Shown one piece after another: positions 1 through 14,991 of a DNA stretch of 64,000 bases. The stretch's first letter is position 1, and each line of letters opens with the position of its first letter. A program made the translations under genes and the position numbers. The notes beneath the pieces were generated by a model, which saw nothing but the letters and a program-made list of their open reading frames with translations, did not search any database and had not been told where the DNA came from. Origin of the DNA: Rubrivivax sp. (GTDB lineage: Bacteria; Pseudomonadota; Gammaproteobacteria; Burkholderiales; Burkholderiaceae_C); NCBI GenBank assembly GCA_019635285.1, contig JAHBZS010000008.1, positions 16,557-80,556 on the forward strand. Direction: 5' to 3'.

Positions 1-817
1 TATAGCCGGCGATCATGTCGCCGGTGGCGATGCCCACGCCGATGCGCAGCGCCGCCTTGCCCACGGCCTCGCGCTCGACATTCAGCAGCGCGATCAGCTC
101 GATCATCTCGCGCGCGGCACGCACCGCGCAGGCGCAGGGGTCCTCCAGCGGCAGCGGCGCGCCGAAGATCGACATCAGCCCATCGCCGACCATCTGGTTG
201 ACGACGCCGCCGCAGCCGGTGATGGCGTCGAACATCAGCGTGTAGAAGGTGTTCAGCAGCTCGATGGTTTCTTCCGGCGACTGCGATTCGGTGATCGAGG
301 TGAAGCCGCGGATGTCGCAGAACATCACCGTGCCGGCGATGCGCTTGCCGCCCAGCGCGAAGCCGCTGCGCTGCAGGTCCTCGGCCACCTCGCTGGTGGC
401 GAAGCGGCGCACCAGCTCCTTCTGCTGGTCGCGCAGGCGCTTCTTCTCCAGGCTGGAGCCGACGCGCGCCTTCAGTAGCACCGGGTTCACCGGCTTGGGC
501 AGGTAGTCGTCGGCGCCCAGCTCGATGCAGCGCGCGACATGGGTCACGCCTTCCAGCGAGCTGGTCACGATCACCGGCAGGTCGCGCAGCTGCAGGTCGG
601 CCACCAGGTGCTCCAGCAGTTCGAAGCCCGTCATCTCGGGCATCTCCATGTCCAGCAGCAGCAGGTCGAAGCTTTCGCGGCGCAGCATCTCCAGCGCGAC
701 GCGGCCGTTCTCGGCGCTGGCCACGCGGTGGCCCAGCTGCTCCAGGCTGCGCGACAGCAACAGCCGGTTGACCTTGTTGTCGTCGGCCACCAGCAGGTAG
801 GCGCCGCGCTCAGCCAC
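1..817 (-). CDS. Response regulator fused to class III adenylate/guanylate cyclase (partial)
   Basis: Output protein of the phosphorelay encoded just upstream; the 3' end lies outside the window. About 272 residues are visible. The N-terminal receiver domain (about residues 5-125) has the acidic pair near the start, a phospho-acceptor Asp in LLLLDMEMPEM and a late Lys in YLPKPVNP. A short helical linker follows, then a class III cyclase domain: the metal-binding Asp in MFCDIRGFT, a second in VGDGLMSIFG, and a GIATGDMIAG block at the edge. The start is GTG at 817, inside the last codons of the Hpt gene (8-base overlap), which implies translational coupling. The likely reaction is phosphorylation-controlled cAMP or cGMP synthesis in the cytoplasm. 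Which nucleotide is made cannot be decided because the substrate-specifying part is partly missing. Confidence 0.85.
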   Translation of the reverse strand, partial: MAERGAYLLVADDNKVNRLLLSRSLEQLGHRVASAENGRVALEMLRRESFDLLLLDMEMPEMTGFELLEHLVADLQLRDLPVIVTSSLEGVTHVARCIELGADDYLPKPVNPVLLKARVGSSLEKKRLRDQQKELVRRFATSEVAEDLQRSGFALGGKRIAGTVMFCDIRGFTSITESQSPEETIELLNTFYTLMFDAITGCGGVVNQMVGDGLMSIFGAPLPLEDPCACAVRAAREMIELIALLNVEREAVGKAALRIGVGIATGDMIAGY

Positions 818-1145
818 GGCAACGCTCCTGCAGCGCGGCGGCCGCGCGCTCGTATTCGGCCTGCAGCGCGTCGATGCGCGTGCCGTCGCTGACCAGCCCG
901 CCGAGTTCCAGCGCGCGGGCCATCTCGCCCAGGCGCAGCGCGCCGAAGGTCTGGCTGTTGGACTTGAGCGAATGCGCGGCGCGGCGGAAGCGCTCCGCCG
1001 AAGCCTCGGCCAGCGCACTGCGCAGCTCGGCCAGCATCTGCGGCGCCTCCTCGAGGAAGGTGCCCACCAGCTCGCCGACGAAGTCCGCGCCGGCGGTGTC
1101 CTGCAGTTCGGCAAAGGTGGCGGCGTCGATCGGGTCGTCGGTCAT
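810..1145 (-). CDS. Hpt (histidine phosphotransfer) domain protein
   Basis: Single-domain, 111-residue phosphotransfer protein. The Hpt signature [14 protein letters not shown] places the phospho-accepting His at residue 58, in the expected four-helix bundle with no membrane segment. It starts two bases after the hybrid kinase stop and overlaps the receiver-cyclase gene by 8 bases, so all three are probably translated from one mRNA. The expected role is to shuttle phosphate from the C-terminal receivers of the kinase to the receiver of the cyclase. The order kinase-receiver, Hpt, response regulator is a complete His-Asp-His-Asp relay in gene order. Partner specificity is inferred only from adjacency. 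Confidence 0.9.
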   Translation of the reverse strand: MTDDPIDAATFAELQDTAGADFVGELVGTFLEEAPQMLAELRSALAEASAERFRRAAHSLKSNSQTFGALRLGEMARALELGGLVSDGTRIDALQAEYERAAAALQERCRG

Positions 1146-1146
1146 G

Positions 1147-7827
<6,681 letters not shown>

Positions 7828-7903
7828 CGTGGATCTCGGGCTTCGGCGGGGAACGCATGCTACAGGGGCTTGGCGCCAAAATGCGCGCCGTGGAGGACGC
7901 TGC

Positions 7904-8887
7904 ATGACCCCGATCCTGACCCGCCGTGGCGCGCTGCGTCTGGCCGCAGCCTGGCCGCTGGCCGGCACGCTGCCGTTGCGCGCACAAGCGGTTTTTCCCG
8001 AACGCCCGATCACCGTGATCGTGCCCTTCGGCCCCGGCGGCATCGCCGACCTGACGGCGCGTACCGTGACGCAGGCCATGAGCACGACGCTGAAGGTGCC
8101 GATGGTCGTCGACAACCGGCCCAGCGCCGGCAGCATCGTCGGCAGCGCGGCGGTGGCGCAGGCCGCGCCGGACGGCTACACGCTGCTGCTGATGAGCAAC
8201 GCCAACGCGGTGAGCGCGGGGCTGTTCAAGAAGCTGCCCTTCGACGTGCAGAAGGACTTTGCGCCGGTGGGCCTGCTGGGCGTGTTCGACCTGGCGCTGT
8301 TCGTCGCCGCGGATTCCAGGCTGAAGAGCGTGCGCGACGTGCTCGCCGAGGCCAAGGCCCGCCCGGGCAAGCTGACCATCGGTACCATCGCCGTGGGCAG
8401 CACGCAGCACCTGTCGGCGGAGCTGTTCAAGGCGCGCACCGGCATCGACGCGCTGATCGTGCCCTACAAGGGCTCGCCGGCGGTGCTGACCGCGCTGCGT
8501 GCCGGCGAGATCGACGTCGCCTTCGAGATCCTCGGCCCGATGCTGCCGCAGCTGCAGGCCAAGGTGGTGCGCGCGCTGGCCGTGACCTCCGACCGCCGCT
8601 TCGCCGCGCTGCCCGAGGTGCCGACGATGCGCGAGGCGGGGGTGGCCGACTACGAGGTGGCCTCATGGAACGCGCTGGCCGCGCCGGCAAAGACGCCGCC
8701 GGCGGTGATCGAGCGCCTCAACGCCGCCGCCAACGACGCGCTGAAGACCCCCGCGGTGCAAGAGCGGCTGCTGGCGTTGGGCGTGCGCGCGCAGGGCGGC
8801 ACGCCGCCGCAGCTGCAGCTGCTGCTGGCGCGCGAGCTGCGGCATTGGGGCGAGGTCATCCGCGCCGCAAAGATCGAGCCCGAATGA
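7904..8887 (+). CDS. Bug/TctC-family tripartite tricarboxylate transporter solute-binding protein
   Basis: Periplasmic solute-binding protein of 327 residues, the usual Bug length. The N-terminus [16 protein letters not shown] with RAQA cleavage looks like a twin-arginine-type signal peptide. The mature start [16 protein letters not shown] and the later [20 protein letters not shown] and [11 protein letters not shown] blocks are Bug hallmarks. A GGAGG stands 7 bases before ATG 7904. No TctA/TctB membrane genes are nearby, which is common for the many orphan Bug proteins of Burkholderiales. The LysR gene immediately downstream on the same strand may regulate it. Ligand unknown; carboxylates are typical of the family. 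Confidence 0.9.
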   Translation: MTPILTRRGALRLAAAWPLAGTLPLRAQAVFPERPITVIVPFGPGGIADLTARTVTQAMSTTLKVPMVVDNRPSAGSIVGSAAVAQAAPDGYTLLLMSNANAVSAGLFKKLPFDVQKDFAPVGLLGVFDLALFVAADSRLKSVRDVLAEAKARPGKLTIGTIAVGSTQHLSAELFKARTGIDALIVPYKGSPAVLTALRAGEIDVAFEILGPMLPQLQAKVVRALAVTSDRRFAALPEVPTMREAGVADYEVASWNALAAPAKTPPAVIERLNAAANDALKTPAVQERLLALGVRAQGGTPPQLQLLLARELRHWGEVIRAAKIEPE

Positions 8888-8923
8888 GCGCGCAGCGGGC
8901 CAGGCGTTGCGGGTGACGGTGGC

Positions 8924-9829
8924 ATGGACCTGAAGCAGCTCGAGTACTTCGTGCACGTGGCCGAGTTCGGCAGCTTCACGCTGTCGTCGCGTTTCCTGCG
9001 CGTGGCGCAGCCGGCGCTGAGCCGGCAGGTGCGCGCGCTGGAGGTGGAGCTGCGGCAGACGCTGTTCCAGCGCAACGGCCGCGGCGTCACGCTCACCGAG
9101 CCCGGCAAGCGGCTGCTGGAGCATGCGCGCGGCATCCTGCAGCAGGTGGAGCGCGCGCGCCACGACCTGGAACAGCAGCGCGGCGCGGTCACCGGCCGGC
9201 TGGTCATCGGCCTGCCGCCGAGCGTCAGCCGCACGCTCACCGGGCCGCTGGTGCGCACCTTCCGCGAGCGCTTTCCCGAGGCCAGCTTCGGCGTCGTCGA
9301 GGGCCTGTCGGACCATCTGCTGGAATGGCTGGCGGTGGGCCGGGTGGACTTTGCGCTGGTCTACAGCGGCAGCGCACCGGCGTCGATCGAGCTGGCGGCG
9401 CTGCGCGTCGAGCCGATGTACCTGGTGGGCGCGCGATCGGCGCGCGCCGGCGCCAAGCTGGTCGGCCCGGCGGTCAGCCTGGAGCAGGTGGCTGCCGCCG
9501 AGCTGGTGATCCCGCCACGGCCGCATTCGATCCGCATGCTGCTCGATTCGACCCTGGCCGACGCGGGCCTGAAGGCGCGTGTCGCGCTGGAGATCGAAAG
9601 CGTGCCGACGATCCTGGACCTGGTGCAGCACGAAGGCTTCCACGCGGTGCTGACGCTGAACGCCATCCGCCGCAGCGGCAACGAGGCCGGCTTCCAGGCG
9701 CGGCCGATCGGCAAACCGCGCCTGGCCGCGACGCTGCGCCTGGCGACCTCGGCGCAGCGCCCGGGCGGGCCGTTGATGGAGCAGGCGATCGCGCTGGTCA
9801 GGGCGCTGGTGGCGGCGCACTGGGCGTGA
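8924..9829 (+). CDS. LysR-family transcriptional regulator
   Basis: Standard-length LysR protein (301 residues). Residues 1-60 hold the winged helix-turn-helix (LKQLEYFVHVAEFGSFT, then RVAQPALSRQVRALEVEL), followed by a linker helix and a two-lobed effector-binding domain from about residue 90. It lies 36 bases after the Bug gene on the same strand, so it probably controls that gene and itself. Its last 32 bases overlap the 3' end of the convergent MFS gene. Family is certain; effector is not. Confidence 0.92.
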   Translation: MDLKQLEYFVHVAEFGSFTLSSRFLRVAQPALSRQVRALEVELRQTLFQRNGRGVTLTEPGKRLLEHARGILQQVERARHDLEQQRGAVTGRLVIGLPPSVSRTLTGPLVRTFRERFPEASFGVVEGLSDHLLEWLAVGRVDFALVYSGSAPASIELAALRVEPMYLVGARSARAGAKLVGPAVSLEQVAAAELVIPPRPHSIRMLLDSTLADAGLKARVALEIESVPTILDLVQHEGFHAVLTLNAIRRSGNEAGFQARPIGKPRLAATLRLATSAQRPGGPLMEQAIALVRALVAAHWA

Positions 9830-11030
9830 CCTCGCCCGGCGGCAGCCGCCGCTTCAACACGCCGAACAGGCCGAAGCACAGCGCCGCGCCGACGAGCAGC
9901 ACGACGGCGAAGCAGATCGGCACGAACGCGTCGTCACGCGCGTCGTAGAGCCAGCCGGCCAGCGGCGGCGCCAGCGACAGCAGCACGAAGTACAGGCTGA
10001 AGAACACGCCCATGCCGAAGGCGCGGCGCTGCGGCGCCATCGCCTCGCCGGTCAGCGCCATGATCACACCGGCCGGCGCGCCGCCGGCCAGGCCGAAGAC
10101 GAGGCTCAGCACCACCGCCCAGCCGGGTTCGCGCAGCAGCAGCAAGGCGCCGATGCCGACGACGGCGCACAGGTAGAACATCTGCGCGCCGCGGCCGCTG
10201 CGGTCGGCGATGCGGCCGCCGAGCACGCCGGAGACGATCATCGCCCAGCTCGCCAGGCTGATCACCGCCGCGGCCTGCGCCGGGCCGTAGCCGCCGGCCA
10301 CCAGCACGCGCGGCGCGAAGCTCAGGTAAACGATGTAGGCGGCGTTGTACAGGCCCCAGCAGGTGGCGGCCACCAGCGTCAACAGCCATTCGCGGCGCGG
10401 CAGGCCCGCCGGCCCGGCCTGCGGTCGCACCAGCCCCGGCGGCGGCCGGTACAGCAGCCACAGCGCCGCGCCGGCGGCGGCGCTGTAGAGCGCGGCGACG
10501 CCGAACACCGCGGGCCAGCCGTGGTGCAGGTCGATCCACACCTGCCCAACCTGCGCCACCGCGATGCCCAGCGGCCAGCTCATCACCAGCACCCCCAGCG
10601 CGGTGGCCAGCTCCTTGCCGGCGAACCAGTCCGCGGTCATCTTCGTCAGGTAGATGGTGCCGAAGACGAAGCCGGCGCCACTGGCCAGCCGGCCCAGCGC
10701 CAGCTGGCCGAAGCCCTGGGCCAGCGCGGCGAGCGCGCCGCCGCCGGCCATGCAGAAGAAGGCCAGGCTGACCAGCTGGCGGTCGCCGACGAAGCGCCCC
10801 AGCATGCCCGCCGGCAGCGCCAGCAGCAGGCCGGGCAGCGTGAACAGCCCGATCAGCGTGCCGATCTGGGCGTAGCTGAACCCGAGCGCCGAGACCAGCG
10901 AATCGGACACCGACCCCAGCGTCTGGAACTGGAAACCCAGCGCGGCGCGGCAGGCGAACAGCAGGCCGAGGATCCACCAGCGTGTCGCGCTGGCGGGGTG
11001 GGCGATCACGGTGCCGGTGCTCAAGGACAC
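9798..11030 (-). CDS. Major facilitator superfamily transporter
   Basis: 410-residue integral membrane protein with about twelve hydrophobic helices and the two-halves layout of MFS carriers. The helix 2-3 loop carries a LPAGMLGRFVGDRQL stretch, a variant of the family A motif, and a GGRIADRSGRGAQ stretch follows the central loop. Substrate is not readable from sequence; nitrate, cyanate and organic acid carriers look similar at this level. Its 3' end overlaps the convergent LysR gene by 32 bases. Confidence 0.85.
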   Translation of the reverse strand: MSLSTGTVIAHPASATRWWILGLLFACRAALGFQFQTLGSVSDSLVSALGFSYAQIGTLIGLFTLPGLLLALPAGMLGRFVGDRQLVSLAFFCMAGGGALAALAQGFGQLALGRLASGAGFVFGTIYLTKMTADWFAGKELATALGVLVMSWPLGIAVAQVGQVWIDLHHGWPAVFGVAALYSAAAGAALWLLYRPPPGLVRPQAGPAGLPRREWLLTLVAATCWGLYNAAYIVYLSFAPRVLVAGGYGPAQAAAVISLASWAMIVSGVLGGRIADRSGRGAQMFYLCAVVGIGALLLLREPGWAVVLSLVFGLAGGAPAGVIMALTGEAMAPQRRAFGMGVFFSLYFVLLSLAPPLAGWLYDARDDAFVPICFAVVLLVGAALCFGLFGVLKRRLPPGEVTPSAPPPAP

Positions 11031-11169
11031 CCCGCGCGGTCGCGGCGATGCGGCCCATGCCGCGCAATCGACGACGTCATCCGGAAACTGGTCTTGTAGG
11101 GCTCCAGCGTCGATTATTGAGGCGGCTCTCCCGAACCGAGGTTCAGGTTTCCACCACTGGTCGGCGAAC

Positions 11170-11499
11170 TCAGAAAGGGATCTTGCCGGTCCAGATGTCC
11201 TTGTACATGACCCAGTCGCCCATCAGGCTGTACAGCGGGCGCTTGAAGGTGGCCGGCCGGTTCTTCTCGAACACGAAGTGGCCCGCCCAGGCAAAGCCGT
11301 AGCCGCACAGCAGCGCCAGCAGCAGGTACTGCGGGTGGCCGGTGGCCACCCGCATCGCCAGGCACACCAGCACCAGGGTCGAACCCACGAAATGCAGCCG
11401 CCGGCAGCTGCGGTTGCGGTGCTCACCCAGGTAGTATGGATAGAACGCGGCGAAGGTCTTCAGGGCCCGCAGATCGGTGCCCGGGGTGCTGGTGCTCAT
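11170..11499 (-). CDS. DUF962/Mpo1-like small membrane protein
   Basis: 109-residue protein of the DUF962 family, related to yeast Mpo1. The core FYPYYLGEHRNRSCRRLHFVG followed by two hydrophobic segments and a GYGFAWAGHFVFEKNRPATF block is characteristic, with conserved His residues that bind iron in the yeast 2-hydroxy fatty acid dioxygenase. The start at ATG 11499 has an AGAAGGA ribosome site. Bacterial members have no settled function, so the dioxygenase role is only an analogy. Divergent from mnmD. Confidence 0.85.
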   Translation of the reverse strand: MSTSTPGTDLRALKTFAAFYPYYLGEHRNRSCRRLHFVGSTLVLVCLAMRVATGHPQYLLLALLCGYGFAWAGHFVFEKNRPATFKRPLYSLMGDWVMYKDIWTGKIPF

Positions 11500-11601
11500 G
11501 GCACATCCTTCTTGTGGGAATCGGCATTGTCCATCGGGCGACCGTGGCCCTGAGTGCAGCGCCGTGGGCGCAGAATCACGAACCTTGTTTCGGGGATCAG
11601 C

Positions 11602-12435
11602 GTGCGCGTAGAAGCGGCTTCGACAGCGATGGGCCAGCCCGCGCCCGGCGGCGGCGTGGCGTCCGACGGCGCAGCTGCGGCGCCCGCCGTCGCAGCGCCG
11701 AGGCGCCCGGTTGAGCCGACCCTGCAGTGGCGCGAAGGCGTGCCCTGGTCGGCGCGCTTCGACGATCGCTATTTCTCGTCCGACGCGGGCCTGGACGAGA
11801 CGTGCCACGTCTTCCTGCACGGCAACCGGCTGCCCGAGCGCTTTGCGGCGCTGCGGGCCGGGGATGTCTTCCGTGTGGGCGAGACCGGCTTCGGCACGGG
11901 GCTCAACTTCCTGGGCTGCCGGCGGCTGTTCGAGCGGTGCGCGCCGGCCGGCGCACGGCTGGTCTTCCGCAGCGTCGAGGCCTGGCCGCTGGCGCCGCAG
12001 GAGCTGCGTGCGGCGCTGGCGCTGTGGCTGACGCTGCAGCAGGCGGCCGGCGAACTGCTCGGCCGCTGGCCGCCGGCGCCGGGGCAGGCCATCGACTTCG
12101 GCGCGGTACGCCTCGAGCTCGACCTCGCCGACGTGGCCGACGCCTTGCCGACCTGGCCCGAGGCGCAGATCGACGCCTGGTTCCTGGACGGCTTTGCGCC
12201 GGCGAAGAATCCGCAGATGTGGAGCGACGCGGTGCTGGCGCAGGTGGCGCGCGCGTCGCGGCCGGGTGCCACCGTGGCCACCTACACCAGCGCGGGCCAT
12301 GTCCGGCGGGGGCTGCAGGCGGTGGGCTTCACGATGCGCCGCGTGCCCGGCCACGGCCGCAAGCGCGAGATGCTGACCGGTGAGCGCGCGCCGGGGAGTC
12401 TGGGCGGCAAACCTCGGCTGACGCGTGGAGGCTGA
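11602..12435 (+). CDS. mnmD: MnmD-type tRNA 5-methylaminomethyl-2-thiouridine methyltransferase (MnmC N-terminal half only)
   Basis: SAM-dependent methyltransferase matching the N-terminal (MnmD) half of bifunctional MnmC, which methylates the aminomethyl group on wobble uridine of certain tRNAs. Visible blocks are LQWREGVPWSARFDDRYFS, the SAM-binding GETGFGTGLNFLG, FLDGFAPAKNPQMW and a C-terminal GHVRRGLQAVGF. The FAD oxidase half (MnmC1) is absent: the protein ends with a short basic tail. The start is uncertain: GTG 11602 follows a GGGGAT, while ATG 11629 lacks a clear ribosome site; homology only begins about 40 residues in. A stand-alone MnmD implies either a separate oxidase elsewhere or the MnmEG pathway that yields the aminomethyl form directly. 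Confidence 0.85.
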   Translation: MRVEAASTAMGQPAPGGGVASDGAAAAPAVAAPRRPVEPTLQWREGVPWSARFDDRYFSSDAGLDETCHVFLHGNRLPERFAALRAGDVFRVGETGFGTGLNFLGCRRLFERCAPAGARLVFRSVEAWPLAPQELRAALALWLTLQQAAGELLGRWPPAPGQAIDFGAVRLELDLADVADALPTWPEAQIDAWFLDGFAPAKNPQMWSDAVLAQVARASRPGATVATYTSAGHVRRGLQAVGFTMRRVPGHGRKREMLTGERAPGSLGGKPRLTRGG

Positions 12436-12531
12436 TTCGGGATGCAGGCAAGGCGCAGCGCGCAGCCCGGGCTCGCCGCCCGGGCCAGCGCTGAAACGCG
12501 GCATGCGCGCGAAATAGCCCCAACCGAATGG

Positions 12532-12554
12532 CCGAGGTGCCTTGGCCACCTCGG
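12532..12554. terminator. Hairpin between convergent genes
   Basis: Perfect 8-bp inverted repeat CCGAGGTG / CACCTCGG with a 7-base loop, lying between convergent mnmD and the PAP2-like gene. No T-run follows on either side, so it may be a weak bidirectional terminator or an mRNA 3' stabiliser. Confidence 0.45.
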
Positions 12555-12584
12555 TGCGGGTGCCGAAGGCTGCCACCCAGGCTC

Positions 12585-13160
12585 CTAGGTCGCCAGCAGG
12601 TTGAAGGCCAGGCCGGCCAGCGCGCCGACGCCCAGGCCGACGACCACCTCGCGCGGCGTGTGGCGGCGCAGTTGCAGGCGCGACCAGCCGACGGCCAGCG
12701 CCAGCAGCGCCACACCGGCCACGGCCGGCAGCACGGGCCACAGCAGCGCCGCGGCATAGCTGGCGAAGGCGCAATGCAGCGACAGCTTCATGCGCCGGCG
12801 CAGCGCCAGCGCGGCCAGCACGATCAGCGCCGAACTGGCGAGCCCGGCCGCCAGCACCAGCGAGCGCGCTCCCAGCCCCAGGGCGGCGGCCGCGGCCAGC
12901 AGCGCGCCGACGAGCAACAGGTTCAGGTGCAGGCGTTCCGCCGGCTGCGATGCATCCATGTGCAACCAGCGCCTGGCGCGCACCTGGCGCAGGCTGTACA
13001 GCCCGACCAGCAGGGCGACCGCCACCGCAGCCGCAGCGGCCAGCCAGGTGTCGCGCGCCGGTGAGCCGCGCAGCCGCGCGGCCAGCGTCACGGCCACCGG
13101 CATCAGCAGCGCCGGGTGGCCGACGAGGGACAGCACGCGGGCGGTGGTGGTGGATCTCAT
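12585..13160 (-). CDS. PAP2-superfamily-like integral membrane protein
   Basis: 191 residues with about six hydrophobic helices. The C-terminal part holds a SRLQLRRHTPREVVVGLGVG stretch that fits the third phosphatase motif of PAP2 enzymes (SRxxxxxHxxxD-like, with E for D), and SLHCAFASYAAA fits the second motif. The first motif (KxxxxxxRP) is not evident. The family hydrolyses lipid phosphates at the membrane; the degenerate motifs leave activity uncertain. Confidence 0.65.
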   Translation of the reverse strand: MRSTTTARVLSLVGHPALLMPVAVTLAARLRGSPARDTWLAAAAAVAVALLVGLYSLRQVRARRWLHMDASQPAERLHLNLLLVGALLAAAAALGLGARSLVLAAGLASSALIVLAALALRRRMKLSLHCAFASYAAALLWPVLPAVAGVALLALAVGWSRLQLRRHTPREVVVGLGVGALAGLAFNLLAT

Positions 13161-13200
13161 CGGTGGCGCGCCCCGCGGCAGCCGCGGGGCACGGGGGTCG

Positions 13201-13614
13201 TCAGCGTTGGCCCTGCGCGGTGTCGAAGGCCGGGTCCAGCGGCACCTGCAGGCCCGTGGCCAGGTGGTTGGTGCGCGCGGCCAGCGCGACGAGGGCCAGC
13301 AACTCGGCGTGTTGCGCGTCCGTCATGCCCTTGGCGCGCGCCGCCGCGGTGTGCGAATGCACGCAATAGCCGCAGGCGTTGGCGATGGACACGGCGATGT
13401 AGACCATCTCCTTGGTCAGCGGGTCGATCTGCGTGGGCGAGGCCATCAGCGCCTTGACGTCGGCCCAGGTGCGTTCCAGCAGCGTCGGGTCGAAGGCCAG
13501 CGCGCGCCACAGGTTGTTGACGAAGTCGGTGCGGCGCGTGCGGCGGATGTCGTCGAAGACCGCCTTGACGCGCGGGTCGGCTTCGGGGTCTGCGGGGACG
13601 GGAGCGGTGGCCAT
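13201..13614 (-). CDS. AhpD-like / carboxymuconolactone decarboxylase family protein
   Basis: 137-residue all-helical protein with the AhpD redox signature NACGYCVHSHTAAA: the CxxC pair and following His form the thiol relay of this fold. Upstream helices (LTKEMVYIAVSIA) match the CMD family. In AhpD the pair reduces peroxiredoxin; many relatives are uncharacterised peroxidase-like proteins. It lies 18 bases after a small membrane protein gene on the same strand. Confidence 0.85.
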   Translation of the reverse strand: MATAPVPADPEADPRVKAVFDDIRRTRRTDFVNNLWRALAFDPTLLERTWADVKALMASPTQIDPLTKEMVYIAVSIANACGYCVHSHTAAARAKGMTDAQHAELLALVALAARTNHLATGLQVPLDPAFDTAQGQR

Positions 13615-13632
13615 GGGTCGTTGCGGTGGACG

Positions 13633-14055
13633 CTACAGCCTGAAGGTCGTCAGACTCCAGACGATGAGGACGAGCTGCAGCAGGTTGATCAGGATGGCCG
13701 TGGCGTGCACGCGGCGAAACCGGCGCACGGCGTCGTCGCGGCTGGACGGGATTTCGGCGCGCAGCTGGTCCATCGCGGACAGGACCTTGCGGCGCAGCAC
13801 GGCCGCCGCCAGCGCGATCGCCGCCGCGCCGAGCGCGAACGCGGCGCGACCCCACAGCGCATAGCTGGCGGCTGCGGGAATCGCGACCCCCATCGCCGCC
13901 AGGTAGCTGGTGTTGAAGAAGCCGCGGATGAAGCGCGCGTCCACCGGCGTGTCGTGCTTCAGGATCAGCAGCGGCAGCGAGCCCATCATGAAGTAGGCGG
14001 TGGTGACGAGCAGCGCCACGGTGAAGAACAGCGCGAAATAGACGACCGGCGACAT
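13633..14055 (-). CDS. Small integral membrane protein of unknown function
   Basis: 140 residues with four hydrophobic helices (starting SPVVYFALFFTVALLV, then around residues 45, 65 and 115). A charged stretch with RRKVLSAMDQLRAEIP sits between helices 3 and 4. I do not recognise the family. The start at ATG 14055 gives a first helix right at the N-terminus; an upstream ATG (14103) would add a basic low-complexity leader. Probably cotranscribed with the AhpD-like gene downstream. Confidence 0.65.
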   Translation of the reverse strand: MSPVVYFALFFTVALLVTTAYFMMGSLPLLILKHDTPVDARFIRGFFNTSYLAAMGVAIPAAASYALWGRAAFALGAAAIALAAAVLRRKVLSAMDQLRAEIPSSRDDAVRRFRRVHATAILINLLQLVLIVWSLTTFRL

Positions 14056-14187
14056 GGTCCGCCGGCTAGGCCGCGCCGTGCGCCCCGACGGACGCGGGAC
14101 CACGGCCGGCCGCCTGGGCGAAGGCCTGTCCGGGCGCGGCCGCCAGGCGCCCGGGGCGCATGTGCGCGCGGTCTTCGACGCCGTGCA

Positions 14188-14991
14188 TCAGCGCCCCAGC
14201 GCGACGCGCAGGCCGGCCAGCACGGCATCCGGCGCCTCGGCCATCAGGTGGTGGCCGCTGGCCACGTTCACCACCTGCGCCTTCAGCGCCGCGACCAGTT
14301 CCTTGGTGGCCTTCGGCGGTGTCATCTGGTCGCGCGTGCCGGTGATCAGCGTGGTCGGGCAGCTCACCTTGGCCATCGCCGCGGCGCCGCCCGCGTAGGC
14401 GTCGCACAGCCGGAAGTCGTGCTCGAACAGGTTCAGGTCCTTCGACAGCGCCTGCTGGTTGCGCATCAGCGCGCGGTTGCTGCCGTGCACCCACATGCCT
14501 GGGCCGGGATAGCTGGGCTTGCTGGCCAGCGTGCTGATGGACAGCGCGTTGACCATGTCGATGGCCGTCGACGGCGCGTCGCGCGCGGTGCCCAGCAGCG
14601 CGTCGCTGACCTTCATCGGGTAGGCCGCGCCCAGCAGCACCAGCCTCGTGATGCGTTCGGGCGCGCGTGCCGCGGCCTCCAGCGCGATCAGCGTGCCCAT
14701 GCTGTGGCCGACCAGCGTGGCCTGCGGCGCGCCGGCGGCGCTCATCAGCGCCAGCGTCCAGTCGGCCAGCGCCTCGACGCTGGCCAGCGGCGGCCCGTCG
14801 CTGCGGCCGTGGCCGGGCTGGTTGACGGCCAGCACGCCGAAGCCGTGGTGCGCGCACCAGCGTGCCAGCAGCGTCCAGCCGCTGTGGTCGTTGAGCGCAC
14901 CGTGGATGAAAACCACGCAGGGCAGGGCCGCGTCAAAGGGCTTGCCGCCGGTGTAGGCATAGGCCGTGCGGCCGTCGACTTGGAACTTCAT
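14188..14991 (-). CDS. Alpha/beta hydrolase
   Basis: 267-residue alpha/beta hydrolase fold. Oxyanion-hole region VVFIHGALNDHSGW, nucleophile elbow VGHSMGT (Ser), catalytic Asp in LITGTRDQMTP and His in VASGHHLMAE. ATG overlaps the stop of the sulfhydrylase gene by four bases (ATGA), so the two are translationally coupled. A homoserine O-acetyltransferase (MetX) would be the natural partner, but this protein is shorter and lacks MetX features, so it is more likely an esterase or lactonase of unknown substrate. Confidence 0.85.
   Translation of the reverse strand: MKFQVDGRTAYAYTGGKPFDAALPCVVFIHGALNDHSGWTLLARWCAHHGFGVLAVNQPGHGRSDGPPLASVEALADWTLALMSAAGAPQATLVGHSMGTLIALEAAARAPERITRLVLLGAAYPMKVSDALLGTARDAPSTAIDMVNALSISTLASKPSYPGPGMWVHGSNRALMRNQQALSKDLNLFEHDFRLCDAYAGGAAAMAKVSCPTTLITGTRDQMTPPKATKELVAALKAQVVNVASGHHLMAEAPDAVLAGLRVALGR

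Noticed and set aside
7828-8136. N-terminal extension of the hybrid kinase
   Set aside because: It would overlap the divergent Bug gene and its composition is not protein-like; ATG 7827 is a sufficient start.
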